Shown here: one piece after another, positions 17,048 through 26,229 of the stretch
How positions within the stretch are numbered: position 1 is the stretch's first letter
How the letters are laid out: each line of letters opens with the position of its first letter
From: Kineosporia rhizophila
Lineage (GTDB): Bacteria; Actinomycetota; Actinomycetes; Actinomycetales; Kineosporiaceae
DNA: 64,000 nucleotides
Direction of reading: 5' to 3'
Assembly: GCF_021277265.1 (NCBI RefSeq)
Contig: NZ_JAJSOH010000002.1
Location: 372,001 to 436,000 of the forward strand
Made by a program: the position numbers and the translations under genes
The notes under the pieces: generated by a model
The model's database searches: none
The model's input: the letters and a program-made list of their open reading frames with translations, nothing else
Told to the model about the DNA's origin: nothing

Positions 17048-18124
17048 TCAGGAGGTGGAGGCGTCCGGCATGGTCAGGCCGGTGATCCGGCTCGGCAGCT
17101 CGGCCAGCTTCTTCGGGCTCAGCAGGAAGCCTGCACCCCAGCTGAGGTGCATGGTGGCCGTGACCACGGGCAGCCGAACCCAGGCGCCCGGGGGCAGCCC
17201 CCGGCCCTCGAACGCCGACCCCGCGCAGATCGCCACCAGGTAGCCCGCGGGCAGAACCGCGCCGGCCTTGACGCCGGCGGCGGCCAGACCGAGGCCACCG
17301 ACCACACCGGCCAGCGCGATCGGCGGAGCCAGGTAGCGGAAGTTGACCGTGCCCTCGTGCCGACGCATGACCACGCGCCGCCAGCGACCGTAGAAGAAGT
17401 ACTGCCGGCTCAGAGCCTTGACGGTGGAGCGCGGCCGGTAGGAGACCCGCAGCTTGGGCTGGAACCAGATCCGGCCACCGCTGCGGCGGATGCGCAGGTT
17501 CATCTCCCAGTCCTGCGCGCGCAGGAAGGTCTCGTCGTAGCCACCCACCCGCTCGAGCGCGGAACGACGGAACACGCCCAGGTAGACCGTGTCGGCCTCG
17601 CCCGCGGCGCCGCCGGTGTGGAAGGAGGCGTTGCCGACGCCCAGCCGGCTGGTCATCGCGGCGGCCACGGCCTGCTCGAACGGCGTCTCGCCCTCGGCGG
17701 CCATCACGCCGCCGACGTTGTCAGCACCGGTCTCCCGCATGGTCTCGACGGCGACGCGGACATAGTCGCGCGGCAGCATCGAGTGGCCGTCGATGCGCAC
17801 CACCACCGGGTACTTGGTCTCGGCGATGGCGGCGTTCAGGCCTGCCGGGGTGCTGCCCTTGGCGTCGGGGTTGCGCACCAGCGTGATCCGCGAGTCGGCC
17901 TGGGCCAGGCGCTCGGCGATCTGGTCGGTGTGGTCCTTCGAAGGGCCGAGCGCGATCACCATCTGCAGCTGACCGGCGTGGTCCTGGTCGAGCGCGTGGC
18001 GCACGGCCTGCTCGAGGTGACGCTGCTCGTTGAGCACGCAGAGCACGATGCTCACCGGCGCGTCAGCCGGCAGCTGATCGATGCGGGAGGGGGCGCCGAG
18101 CGCCTCAGGCAGGTGGCCGTCCAT
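17048..18124 (-). CDS. Glycosyltransferase family 2, ExoA-like
   Basis: 358 aa. GT-A fold: VSIVLCVLNEQRHLEQAVRH (N-terminal Rossmann strand), KGSTPAGLNAAIAETKYPVV, VRIDGHS (DxD-like), FLRAQDWEMNLRIRRSG (ED-type catalytic region). Two hydrophobic C-terminal segments (YLAPPIALAGVVGGLGLAAA and the following ~50 residues) suggest membrane attachment, as in ExoA succinoglycan transferases. Convergent with the exporter operon; LCP ligase lies upstream on the same strand. Probably a chain-extending transferase of the surface polymer. Confidence 0.87.
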   Translation of the reverse strand: MDGHLPEALGAPSRIDQLPADAPVSIVLCVLNEQRHLEQAVRHALDQDHAGQLQMVIALGPSKDHTDQIAERLAQADSRITLVRNPDAKGSTPAGLNAAIAETKYPVVVRIDGHSMLPRDYVRVAVETMRETGADNVGGVMAAEGETPFEQAVAAAMTSRLGVGNASFHTGGAAGEADTVYLGVFRRSALERVGGYDETFLRAQDWEMNLRIRRSGGRIWFQPKLRVSYRPRSTVKALSRQYFFYGRWRRVVMRRHEGTVNFRYLAPPIALAGVVGGLGLAAAGVKAGAVLPAGYLVAICAGSAFEGRGLPPGAWVRLPVVTATMHLSWGAGFLLSPKKLAELPSRITGLTMPDASTS

Positions 18125-18338
18125 GTCTCGGCCAGCCTATCCGGGGTGAAGGTGTGCCTGGTGCGCGCATCGGCGCCAGTTCTGCGCCGACTTGTCCGCA
18201 GAAGCCTCTGATCAGGCAACTCCGTACCGGGAGGGCACAGAATGTCACAGCAAAGTTATGCACGTAAGGGCGGCCGCCGCCCCGATCTTCACCTCCGGAA
18301 GCCGTACTTCCCTTCCCTCCGAACAGAAGTCGGTCCGC

Positions 18339-20036
18339 TCAGCAGACGGAGCGCACATCCACGGCTGCGCTGGGTGACGATGTCGCCTCCTTCGCCTCCG
18401 GTGCCGGGGCGGGCGAGATGACCGCCTCCGAGGCCGGTTCCGGATCCTGCTTCTTCACCGGTGCGGCCGTGGTGGAGGGGGCCTGGTCCTTCGCCGGGGA
18501 CCCGCCCTCGAGCCGGTCGATCGTCTCGGTGACCTGACGCCGGATCTCGGCGAAGTCGGGGTGCTTGGGCACGATCACCGGCGGCACGAACTGCACGCTC
18601 TCGATCTCGTTGCGCTTGGCCTTCTGCGCCAGGTCGAGGAAGGCCGGGAGCCGGCCGGCCGGGACGTCGGTGGCGACCACCTGGGAACCGGCCGCGGCGA
18701 TGCCCTGGAAGTTGCGCAGCACCTTGGCCGGGTCGAGCTGGTTGACCATGGCCGTCATCACGCAGCGCTGCCGGGCCATCCGGTCGTAGTCGCTCGTGGT
18801 GACCCGGGAGCGGGCGTACCAGAGGGCGTGGTAGCCGTCGAGGTGCTGCTCGCCGGGCTCGATCCAGCCGTGGATCTTCGAGCCGCCACCGCCGATCGGG
18901 GTGCGGGCGACGACGTTGATGTCCACTCCGCCGACCGCATTGATGAGCTCCTCGAAGCCCTGCAGGTCGATGATCACGTAGTAGTTGACCTTGAGCCCGG
19001 TGACTCCCTCGGCGGCCTGCATCATCGCCTCGGCTCCCGGGTCCTGCGCCCCGGGGAAGAGCTGCGGGTTGTCGCTGCCGTACTTGTAGATCGCGTTCAG
19101 CAGGCAGTCGTCGCCGCAGCTCCAGCCCTGCGGCAGGGCCTCCGCGGCAGGGGTGCCGGCCGGGAAGGGCACGTTCTGCAGGTTGCGGGGCAGGCTGAAC
19201 AGGGCGGTCCGGCCGCTCTTCTCGTCGATGCTGGCCAGGTGGATGCTGTCGGGCCGGGTGCCGACGCGGGTCGGGCCGGTGTCGCCGCCGAGCAGGAGAA
19301 CGTTGTAACGGCCGTCGACCGCGGCCGAGTCCTTGCCCGAGCCGAACACGCCGGAGAGCAGGTCGGCACCTGCCCAGACCCGGCGGCCGAGGGCCAGCGG
19401 CACGGCGAACGTGGCGATCATCAGGACGGCGGTGAGCAGGGCGATCCAGCGGCGGGAGCGGCGGCCGAGCTCGGGGGCCTGGCCGATGCGCCAGGCGTCG
19501 ACCAGCAGCAGCGGCCAGGTCAGCGCACCGACGAAGAAGACCACCGCCAGAGGCCGGAGCACCCACTGGTGAGTGAACAGGCCCAGGACCCGGTCGCGGT
19601 CGGCCAGGGCGAGGAGGGTCAGGAGCACGGCCAGGCCGGCGAAGGCGAACCACAGGCGCAGCGAGACCCGGGCGACGGTCAGCCGGAGGCGGCCGAGGGG
19701 CTCGGGGCGGCGCGAGGAGGGAGACCGGCCGGTGAGCACCTGGGCGGAGCCGGGGGCGAGCAGGGTGAGCACGAGCAGGGTGATCGAGCGCCGCACCTTG
19801 AGCGCGCCGGCTCCGGGCTGCTCGGGCCGGTGCCCTTTGCGGCCCTGCGGTCCTCTCGGCCCGCGGGGGCCCTTCGGCCCGCCGCCGGACGGGCGCCGGG
19901 GAAGGGTGATCACTTCGCCCTCGCCGGAGCGCCCACCCTTCACCCGCTGGACCCGCGGGTGGCGTCTGAGTGCATGACCCGTTCCCGGTCCGGGGCGCGA
20001 AGAACGCCGAGCGGCCGGTGAACGGGAGTCGGACAT
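18339..20036 (-). CDS. LCP (LytR-CpsA-Psr) family glycopolymer ligase
   Basis: 565 aa from the ATG at 20036 (TGAGG just upstream; the longer frame is atypical). Residues 1-80 are a basic, Pro/Gly-rich cytosolic tail (GGGPKGPRGPRGPQGRKGHR). Hydrophobic segments at ~83-101, 128-146, 160-181 and 197-215 give a multi-span N-terminus. The extracellular LCP domain starts near 243 (YNVLLLGGDTGPTRVGTRPD), with the conserved Arg/Asp pair at ~R261/D263, then LFSLPRNL, AVGGVDINV and YARSRVTTSDYDRMARQRC. The Ala/Pro/Glu-rich tail is probably disordered. LCP enzymes attach undecaprenyl-linked polymers to peptidoglycan, which fits the adjacent glycan locus. Confidence 0.92.
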   Translation of the reverse strand: MSDSRSPAARRSSRPGPGTGHALRRHPRVQRVKGGRSGEGEVITLPRRPSGGGPKGPRGPRGPQGRKGHRPEQPGAGALKVRRSITLLVLTLLAPGSAQVLTGRSPSSRRPEPLGRLRLTVARVSLRLWFAFAGLAVLLTLLALADRDRVLGLFTHQWVLRPLAVVFFVGALTWPLLLVDAWRIGQAPELGRRSRRWIALLTAVLMIATFAVPLALGRRVWAGADLLSGVFGSGKDSAAVDGRYNVLLLGGDTGPTRVGTRPDSIHLASIDEKSGRTALFSLPRNLQNVPFPAGTPAAEALPQGWSCGDDCLLNAIYKYGSDNPQLFPGAQDPGAEAMMQAAEGVTGLKVNYYVIIDLQGFEELINAVGGVDINVVARTPIGGGGSKIHGWIEPGEQHLDGYHALWYARSRVTTSDYDRMARQRCVMTAMVNQLDPAKVLRNFQGIAAAGSQVVATDVPAGRLPAFLDLAQKAKRNEIESVQFVPPVIVPKHPDFAEIRRQVTETIDRLEGGSPAKDQAPSTTAAPVKKQDPEPASEAVISPAPAPEAKEATSSPSAAVDVRSVC

Positions 20037-20780
20037 TGCCTCAGTATTGCCCCGAGGCGCACCTGAGCCGGTGGACCGACACCGCCGTGTCGCGTTTCCG
20101 GCCTCAGAGATTTGCCGATATAGGCCGGACGACCGTTGCCGGGTAGGCAGTCTGGCGAGAACGGCCAGCAAAAGGTGTGTGCCCCCGACGGGGGGCGGGG
20201 GCACACATGGGCAATCCTAGCCGTCACGGACGGACGGGGACAGGGCATGTCAGAGGTAACTCACGGCTCATCCCTATCGCGCAAGGAGTAACGGTTTTGG
20301 CGGGACATTCCTGCCCGGAAGCTGAGGTACCACCCACCCGGCGGCCTTTCGCGCTACTGCACCGACGCTGCCGCCGCACCGACGACGCTTACGACAGACA
20401 CCCTGTCCTAAAGCCGGCGGTCCGGACTGCGCACCCTTCCGGCTTGGCAAGACTCGCTCGAGACGTCACCGGTTCGAGCCAGGCGACCGATTCCGCAGTT
20501 GCTCGAGCATCAGCCCGTCGTGAGCAGGTGACAGGCCGAAACCCGTTTCCGAGCAAGTAGCGGTTCGTCGTCGGTACCTCCAGTGGCACCGGCCGGTCCA
20601 GCACAGATGCCCCGCCGCCGATCTACGCCCCCGAGGTGGTGGGCCGACGCCGTAGTTCCGGGCCCCGAGCACCCCCGCCGCGGGTCCCGGTGGGTGGCAC
20701 CACCGCCTCGATCCTGACCATCGCCGAGCGCTTCTACTTCACCCTCGGGGGCCGGGTGCCCAGGCGGCCACCGACTTCCT

Positions 20781-21090
20781 CCTCACGGGCGGGGAAGGCG
20801 GGAGCCCAGGCGGCCGCCGGCTACATCCTCACGGGCGGGGAAGGCGGGAGGCCCGGCGGCCGGCTACATCCTCACGGGCAGGGAAGGCGAGAGCCCCGGC
20901 GGCCGGCTACATCCTCACGGGCGGGGAAGGCGAGAGCCCCGGCGGCCACCGGCTACATCCTCACGGGCGGGGAAGGCGAGAGACCAGGCCACCGACTGCA
21001 ACCGCGCGGGCGGAGGGGCGGGAGGCCACCGCCTTCATCCGCGCGGGGGGAGCCCAGGCGACCACTGGCTACATCCTCTCGGGCGGCCAT
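20781..21090. repeat. 43/46-bp minisatellite, about eight copies
   Basis: The anchor CCTCACGGGC recurs at 20781, 20827, 20870, 20913 and 20959, with degraded forms at ~21002, ~21039 and ~21075 (spacings 46, 43, 43, 46, 43, 37, 36). Central copies share GGCTACATCCTCACGGGCGG followed by GGAAGGCGAGAGCCCCGGCG and are nearly identical; edge copies are degraded. 43- and 46-bp units differ by one triplet (ACC or GCC after GGC). Since 43 is not a multiple of 3, a continuous repeat protein is unlikely. Confidence 0.85.
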
Positions 21091-21539
21091 TGAGTCTGGT
21101 GCCGGCGCTGATGCCTGCAGTCGGCGTGCACTTCCACACACGACCACGACCCGCATTCACACCATGCCCGCTTCTCCAGCCAGCGCGAGCACCTCGCACC
21201 GGTCACCCACGGACGCACAGACACAGGCCTGCCCGGGGAAGGGGATACGAAGAAAATGATTCCCGGTAAAACGATAAAGCCCGGGGCTCGAAAGTTTACG
21301 GATCGTCGCATCCATCCTTACTCGAACCTCCGTTCCGACTGGATGAGCCCAGACGCTCGGCCAAGGACATCGATGGCATCAGCGACAGCGGCCCGGACTT
21401 CACGGATAGCTCTAGGCGACACTCAGCCAGGGCTGAGTGTCGGGGCTGCCCCTCCGGATCGAGCAGGAAGAGGTGTCCAGGCGACTCAGAAGAGGTGTCC
21501 GGGCCGTTCATTCACGGGCCTTTGACGAAGGCCCACGCT

Positions 21540-21780
21540 GAGGCGCCGGGGCCAGGGGCGGGCTGGGGCGGCGCTGGGGCGGGGCTCGGCCAGGGCAGGA
21601 CCGAGCCAGAGCTAGGACCGACCCAGAGCTAGGGCAGAGCCAGAGCTAGGGCAGAGGCAGGGGCAGGGTCGCCGGGCAGGGCCAGACCAGGGCAGGGCAG
21701 GGCCGGGCCAGGCCCCCGGGCAGGGCCACCGGGCAGGGCCGGGCCACCGGGCGGGGCCGGGGGCGTTGTCGGCCCGGCCC
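21540..21780. repeat. G-rich low-complexity tract
   Basis: Irregular reiterations of GGGCAGGGCC, GGGCCACCGG and GAGCTAGG(A/G)C, with many runs of three or more G on the plus strand. It lies immediately downstream of the acyl-CoA dehydrogenase (minus strand), so its transcript would be C-rich. Multiple G-runs could form quadruplexes on the plus strand. Confidence 0.7.
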
Positions 21781-21793
21781 GGTGCCCGCGGGC

Positions 21794-22957
21794 TTACTTC
21801 AACAGCGACCGCGCCATCACCAGTCGCTGGATCTGGTTGGTGCCCTCGTAGATCTGGGTGATCTTGGCGTCGCGCATCATCCGCTCCACCGGGTGGTCGT
21901 TCACATAGCCGGCGCCGCCGAGCAGCTGCACCGCGTCAACCGTCACCTTCATCGCCACGTCGGAGGCGTGGCACTTGGCTGCCGCTCCGAAGAAGCCCAG
22001 GTCGGCGTCGTTGCGCTCACTCTTGGCGGCCGCCGCGTAGACCATCTGCCGGGCCGACTCCACCGCCATCGCCATGTCGGCCAGCATGAACTGCAGGCCC
22101 TGGAACTCGGCCAGGTGCTTGCCGAACTGCTTGCGCTCCTTCACGTAGCCAACTGCGTAGTCGAGCGCGCCCTGGGCGATGCCCACGGCCTGGGCGCCGA
22201 TCGTCACCCGGGTGTGGTCGAGCGTGCGCAGCGCCAGCTGCAGGCCCTCCGAGGGGTCGCCGACCAGCCGGTCGCCGGGCAGCCGCACGTTGTCGAAGTG
22301 CAGCTCCCGGGTGGGGCTGCCCTTGATGCCGAGCTTGCGCTCCTTGGCTCCCCAGGAGAAGCCCTCGTCGCCGGTCTCGACCACGAACGCGCCGATGTTG
22401 CGCCCGCGACGGCCGTCCGGATCGGTCACCGCCAGCACGGTGTAGTACTTGCTCTCGCCGGCGTTGGTGATCCACGACTTCTGGCCGTTCAGGATCCAGT
22501 CGTCGCCGTCGCGCACCGCCCGGGTGCGCATGCTCGCGGTGTCGCTGCCGGCCTCACGCTCGGAGAGCCCGTAGGAGAACATCGCCTCCCCGGTGGCCAC
22601 CGGCGTCAGGTACCGCTTCTTCAGCTCCTCGCTGCCGCCGAGCATCAGCGGCAGCGTGCCGAGCTTGTTCACCGCCGGGATGAGCGCGCTGGAGGCGCAG
22701 ACCCGGGAGATCTCCTCGATCACCAGGCAGGTGGCCAGGGCGTCGGCGCCCACCCCCTGGTAGGCCTCCGGGATGTGCGGAGCATGGAAGTCGCCCGCCT
22801 TCAGCGCCTGGTAGGACGCCTGGGGGAACTCGCTGGTCAGATCCGCCTCGGCCGCGTGCGGGGCGATCTTGCTGGTGCACAGCTCCCGGACCGCCACCTG
22901 CAGCTCGCGGTGGTCGTCGGACAGCGCGAAGTACGGGAAGTCAGCCACGTCGCTCAT
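21794..22957 (-). CDS. Acyl-CoA dehydrogenase
   Basis: 387 aa from the ATG at 22957 (MSDVADFPYF). Typical short-chain ACAD: N-terminal helical domain, FSYGLSEREAGSDTASMRTR (substrate/FAD loop), LNGQKSWITNAG, KERKQFGKHLAEFQGLQFML, and LLGGAGYVNDHPVERMMRDA, then ITQIYEGTNQIQR with the catalytic glutamate in YEGT. Catalyses FAD-dependent alpha,beta-dehydrogenation of an acyl-CoA; substrate unknown. An F420-type oxidoreductase lies 63 bp upstream in the same direction, so the two may form an operon. Confidence 0.92.
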   Translation of the reverse strand: MSDVADFPYFALSDDHRELQVAVRELCTSKIAPHAAEADLTSEFPQASYQALKAGDFHAPHIPEAYQGVGADALATCLVIEEISRVCASSALIPAVNKLGTLPLMLGGSEELKKRYLTPVATGEAMFSYGLSEREAGSDTASMRTRAVRDGDDWILNGQKSWITNAGESKYYTVLAVTDPDGRRGRNIGAFVVETGDEGFSWGAKERKLGIKGSPTRELHFDNVRLPGDRLVGDPSEGLQLALRTLDHTRVTIGAQAVGIAQGALDYAVGYVKERKQFGKHLAEFQGLQFMLADMAMAVESARQMVYAAAAKSERNDADLGFFGAAAKCHASDVAMKVTVDAVQLLGGAGYVNDHPVERMMRDAKITQIYEGTNQIQRLVMARSLLK

Positions 22958-23020
22958 GCCATCGAGGGTAATCACGCCCGTCCCTCGGCGCTGCCCTCCG
23001 AAGGAGCCGAAAATCACCCG

Positions 23021-24007
23021 TCAGGACAGTGCCGGGACGACCTCTTTCTGGAACAGTTCCACGCCGCTGAAATCGGTTGCGACCTCGGGGAAGTACAGGA
23101 TCGAGTAGTCGAGCCCGTGGCCCTGCATCTTCTGCAGCTGCTCCACGATCTGCTCGGGGGTGCCGACCAGCCCGGCGTTGCGCACGCCCTCGACCGTGCG
23201 GCTGACCGCCTCGGCGGCCATGAACGGCCGGTAGCGCTCCTCCAGGCGGGCCAGCCGGTCAGCCACCTCGGCCTCGTCGCGGCCGATCACCACGTTGTAG
23301 TCGGCGGTGCGGGTGATCTCGGCGAAGTCGCGGCCCAGGTCGCGGCAGTGCCCGGCGAGCACCTCGGACTTGTGCAGGAACGTCTCCTCGTCACCGGAGT
23401 AGTTGGTGTACGAGGCGTATTTCGCGGCGATCTTCAGGGTCTTCTTCTCGCCGCCACCGGCCACCCAGAACGGGATACCGCCCTCCTGCACCGGCCGGGG
23501 GTAGCAGAGCGCGCCGTCTACCTGGTAGTGCTCACCGGAGAACGTGGCCACGCCGTTCTCCCAGGCCTGGCGCATGATCTCGACGCCGTCGGCCAGCATC
23601 CCGAGCCGGTCTCCGGCCCCCGGGAAGCCGTAACCGTAGGCGTTCCACTCGTGTTCGTACCAGCCCGCGCCGATGCCCATGTCCAGCCGGCCGGCCGAGA
23701 TCACGTCCACCGTGGCGGCCACCTTGGCCAGGTACATCGGATTGCGGTAGCCCACGCAGGTGCACATCTGGCCCAGCCGGATCCGGCTGGTGGAGGCGGC
23801 CAGCGCGGACATCAGGGTCCAGGCCTCGTGGGTGGCCTCGGAGGTGGGCACCGGGGTGGTGTGGAAGTGGTCGTAGACCCAGACCGACTCCCAGGGGCCC
23901 GCCTCGGCGAACTGGGCCACCCTGAGCATCGTCGGCCAGTGGTCGCTGACGTCGACCCCGACCAGGTCGAGCCGCCAGCCCTGCGGGATGAACAATCCGA
24001 AGCGCAT
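23021..24007 (-). CDS. LLM-class F420-dependent oxidoreductase
   Basis: 328 aa, luciferase-like monooxygenase fold: MRFGLFIPQGWRLDL, YDHFHTTPVP, STSRIRLGQMCTCVGYRNP, AGRLDMGIGAGWYEHEWNAY, PFWVAGGGEKKTLKIAAKYA, LVGTPEQIVEQL. The order matches actinobacterial F420-dependent LLM proteins, which use reduced F420 for hydride transfer. Substrate unknown. Same strand as the downstream acyl-CoA dehydrogenase (63-bp gap). Confidence 0.88.
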   Translation of the reverse strand: MRFGLFIPQGWRLDLVGVDVSDHWPTMLRVAQFAEAGPWESVWVYDHFHTTPVPTSEATHEAWTLMSALAASTSRIRLGQMCTCVGYRNPMYLAKVAATVDVISAGRLDMGIGAGWYEHEWNAYGYGFPGAGDRLGMLADGVEIMRQAWENGVATFSGEHYQVDGALCYPRPVQEGGIPFWVAGGGEKKTLKIAAKYASYTNYSGDEETFLHKSEVLAGHCRDLGRDFAEITRTADYNVVIGRDEAEVADRLARLEERYRPFMAAEAVSRTVEGVRNAGLVGTPEQIVEQLQKMQGHGLDYSILYFPEVATDFSGVELFQKEVVPALS

Positions 24008-24095
24008 ACGGTCACACTACGGCCCACAACGGGCCGGCGGCCCGGCCTGAACGGAATTCGTTCAGGTCACCGGGGTGCCGGTTCGGTCCAGATCT

Positions 24096-26102
24096 TCAAT
24101 GACGGACCTCCGTCACGGCCGCGCCCGCGGCTCCCGCAGGTGCCGCGGGTGCTGCCGGCGACAGTCGCGTCAGCTCGGCTGCCAGGATCAGGCCACCCTC
24201 GGTGGTGAGCACCGACTCGGGGTGGAACTGGAACCCGGCGACGTTGCGGCCCCTGAGGGCATGGACGAACCGCTGCTCCTCGTCCAGCGCGAGCATCACC
24301 CCGGCCGGCTCCGGCGGGGCGGTGACCGCGAAGCTGTTGTAGAAGCCGACCTGGTGCGCGCGGCCGAACAGGTCGATCCCCCGCTGCCGGCCCTGGTCCG
24401 GCACCGGCAGCCGGGAAACCGCGAGTCCCAGGCTCAGGGAAAGGATCTGGTGGCCCAGGCAGATCCCGACCGTGGGCAGCCCGACGGCCAGCCGGGCCTG
24501 GGCGAGCGAGCGCAGCGCGCGGATCCGCCGGTCCATGATGTCCCGGGGATCGCCCGGGCCGGGGCCCAGCACGACCGGATCGGAAGTACCGCTCAGTTCG
24601 TCACCCACCGGGCCGGACAGCTCTTCCCAGGAGTGCCGGCGAACCGTGAACCCCAGCGACCGCAGCAGGTGCCCGAGCATGGCAGTGAAGTCGTCCTCGG
24701 CGTCGACCACGGCCACCCGGCCACCCACCGGCTGCGACTCGACGAGACCGAAAGGCTGCATCCAGTAACGCGCCAGCGTACGGTTGCGCCCTTCCAGCAA
24801 CTCCCCCAGCCGCCCTCTCCGGTGACCCTGGCCGCCTTCGGGGCCCACGGACGTCTTCAAGTTGTTGCTCTGGTTCTTCTCGATCCCGTGCAGGGCCGCC
24901 ATGATTCCGGCTGCCTTGGCCCGGGTCTCGGCCAGTTCGGACTCGGGCCGCGAGCCGCGCACGAGCGTTGTGCCCGCCGGGACCCGCACCTTGCCGTCGG
25001 GGGCGATCTCGGCCGTACGGATCAGGATCGGGGCATCGATCCGGGGCCTACCCTGGTCGTCCGCGTCGATCAACGCCAGAATGCCCGCATAGTAGCGCCT
25101 TCCACGCTTCTCGTGCCGGGCGATCACGCGACACGCGTTGCGGATGGGACTTCCGGTGACCGTGGGCGCGAACATGGTGGCCGTCAGGATGTCCCGGACA
25201 TCCGCCTGAGTACGGCCGTCCAGCACGTACTCGGTGTGCGTGAGGTGGGCCATCGGTTTGAGGAAGGGGCCCCTGACCCGGCCGCCGTTCTCGGTGACCA
25301 TGGCCATCATCTTGAGCTCCTCGTCCACCACCATGGCCAGCTCGTCGCGTTCCTTCTCGTCGGCCAGGAAGGCCTCGAGCGCGCGCTCGCGAGCCGCCTC
25401 GTCGGCGAAACCGCCCGCCGGGTGACGTAACGTGCCGGAGATCGGGTTCATCGTCACCACACCGGCTTCCAGGCTCACGTGCCGCTCCGGAGTGGCCCCG
25501 ACCAGAGTGGTCGACGGGGTGTGGAGCAGGAACGTCCAGTAGGCGTTGCGCTCGCTGCGCAGAAGCCGGTTGAGGACGCCCAGGGCGGCTCGGGCGCGAG
25601 GCTCCCGTTCGGTGTCGATGCGGCCTTCGAGGCATCGGTGGATGACGAAGTTGGATCCCTCGCCGGCCGCGATCTCCTGCTCCAGGACGTCCCGGACGAT
25701 CCGCTCGTAGGTGACGTCGTCCACGTCGTACCCGTTCTCCACGAAGGTTTCCGGGCCGGAGGGCAGCAGGTTCAGGAGTTCGGCCAGGTCGACGGTGATC
25801 CGTTCGGACACCTTCAGGGCCAGGATCGGCGTGCCGTCGTCGACCACCTCGAAGCCGCGCTCGGCGATCTGCCGGAACCCGATGGCGGCGAGCACCGGCC
25901 GGTCGGCCCCGTCGGGCTGTGGGAGGTCACGCATCTCGGTGACTTCCGTCGCCTCACCGATGAGCACTTCGGCCCTGGGCGGGTTTTCGCCGTCCAGGCT
26001 CGGGCGGTGCAGCACCGCGAAGGCCGGGGCGGCCTCCAGCCGGGCCCGCAGATCGTTCGCCGGGGACTCGTGGGTGAGCTGTTGTTGCTGGTGAAGAGGC
26101 AT
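24096..26102 (-). CDS. trpEG: Fused anthranilate synthase / PhzE-like ADIC synthase (chorismate-binding + glutamine amidotransferase)
   Basis: 668 aa. Residues ~20-420 are a chorismate-binding domain (AIGFRQIAERGFEVVDDGTP, YWTFLLHTPSTTLVGATPER, NPISGTLRHP, DELAMVVDEELKMM, MAHLTHTEYVL, MFAPTVTGSPIRNACRVI). Residues ~455-640 are a class I glutamine amidotransferase (VVLGPGPGDPRD, GICLGHQ with the nucleophile Cys, FQFHPES with His/Glu). As I recall it, the sequence closely follows PhzE of Pseudomonas phenazine clusters and the fused TrpEG of Streptomyces; sequence does not separate anthranilate from 2-amino-2-deoxyisochorismate as product. The Trp-Trp leader and attenuator upstream favour tryptophan supply. 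No other trp or phz gene is adjacent. Confidence 0.88.
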   Translation of the reverse strand: MPLHQQQQLTHESPANDLRARLEAAPAFAVLHRPSLDGENPPRAEVLIGEATEVTEMRDLPQPDGADRPVLAAIGFRQIAERGFEVVDDGTPILALKVSERITVDLAELLNLLPSGPETFVENGYDVDDVTYERIVRDVLEQEIAAGEGSNFVIHRCLEGRIDTEREPRARAALGVLNRLLRSERNAYWTFLLHTPSTTLVGATPERHVSLEAGVVTMNPISGTLRHPAGGFADEAARERALEAFLADEKERDELAMVVDEELKMMAMVTENGGRVRGPFLKPMAHLTHTEYVLDGRTQADVRDILTATMFAPTVTGSPIRNACRVIARHEKRGRRYYAGILALIDADDQGRPRIDAPILIRTAEIAPDGKVRVPAGTTLVRGSRPESELAETRAKAAGIMAALHGIEKNQSNNLKTSVGPEGGQGHRRGRLGELLEGRNRTLARYWMQPFGLVESQPVGGRVAVVDAEDDFTAMLGHLLRSLGFTVRRHSWEELSGPVGDELSGTSDPVVLGPGPGDPRDIMDRRIRALRSLAQARLAVGLPTVGICLGHQILSLSLGLAVSRLPVPDQGRQRGIDLFGRAHQVGFYNSFAVTAPPEPAGVMLALDEEQRFVHALRGRNVAGFQFHPESVLTTEGGLILAAELTRLSPAAPAAPAGAAGAAVTEVRH

Positions 26103-26160
26103 CGGACGCCCTGTTCGGTCGGGCGGCGCCCGCCGGTTCGGTCCCGGCAGAAATGCCGAC

Positions 26161-26181
26161 GGCCGCCTCGACGAGGCGGCC
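26161..26181 (-). terminator. trp attenuator terminator hairpin
   Basis: On the minus strand GGCCGCCTC (26181-26173) pairs perfectly with GAGGCGGCC (26169-26161), 9 bp with a GUC loop, 58 nt before the synthase ATG and 48 nt after the leader stop. GGCGGCC at 26227-26221, just after the leader stop, is complementary to the first terminator arm and can serve as the antiterminator. No long T-run follows, as is common for high-GC terminators. Confidence 0.72.
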
Positions 26182-26229
26182 GCGATGAGAAACGAATGAG
26201 AATCGTTCAGCGCGAGAGTGGGCCGCCGG

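Larger units (their letters stand above)
20037..21793. other. 1.76-kb gene-free, repeat-rich region
   Basis: I find no convincing gene on either strand. Short open frames here are Arg/Pro-rich and most cross the minisatellite. Base 20037-20700 is ordinary-looking intergenic DNA that should include the LCP promoter. 20781-21090 holds a 43/46-bp repeat array. 21100-21540 is lower-GC unique sequence with no recognised element. 21540-21780 is G-rich low-complexity DNA running up to the acyl-CoA dehydrogenase stop. Confidence 0.6.

Noticed and set aside
20440..20530. tRNA-like stretch (GGTTCGAGCC reminiscent of a T-loop)
   Set aside because: No matching acceptor stem, D-arm or anticodon arm could be assembled around it.
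16386..21090. Possible CRISPR arrays
   Set aside because: Repeats are contiguous and degenerate with no constant repeat/variable spacer pattern, and no cas genes lie nearby. The RecB-like nuclease at 51.5 kb is not in a CRISPR context.
20636..21259. 207-aa ORF over the 43/46-bp minisatellite
   Set aside because: Repeat frame rotates every unit; composition is Arg/Pro-rich with no recognisable domain or start signal.
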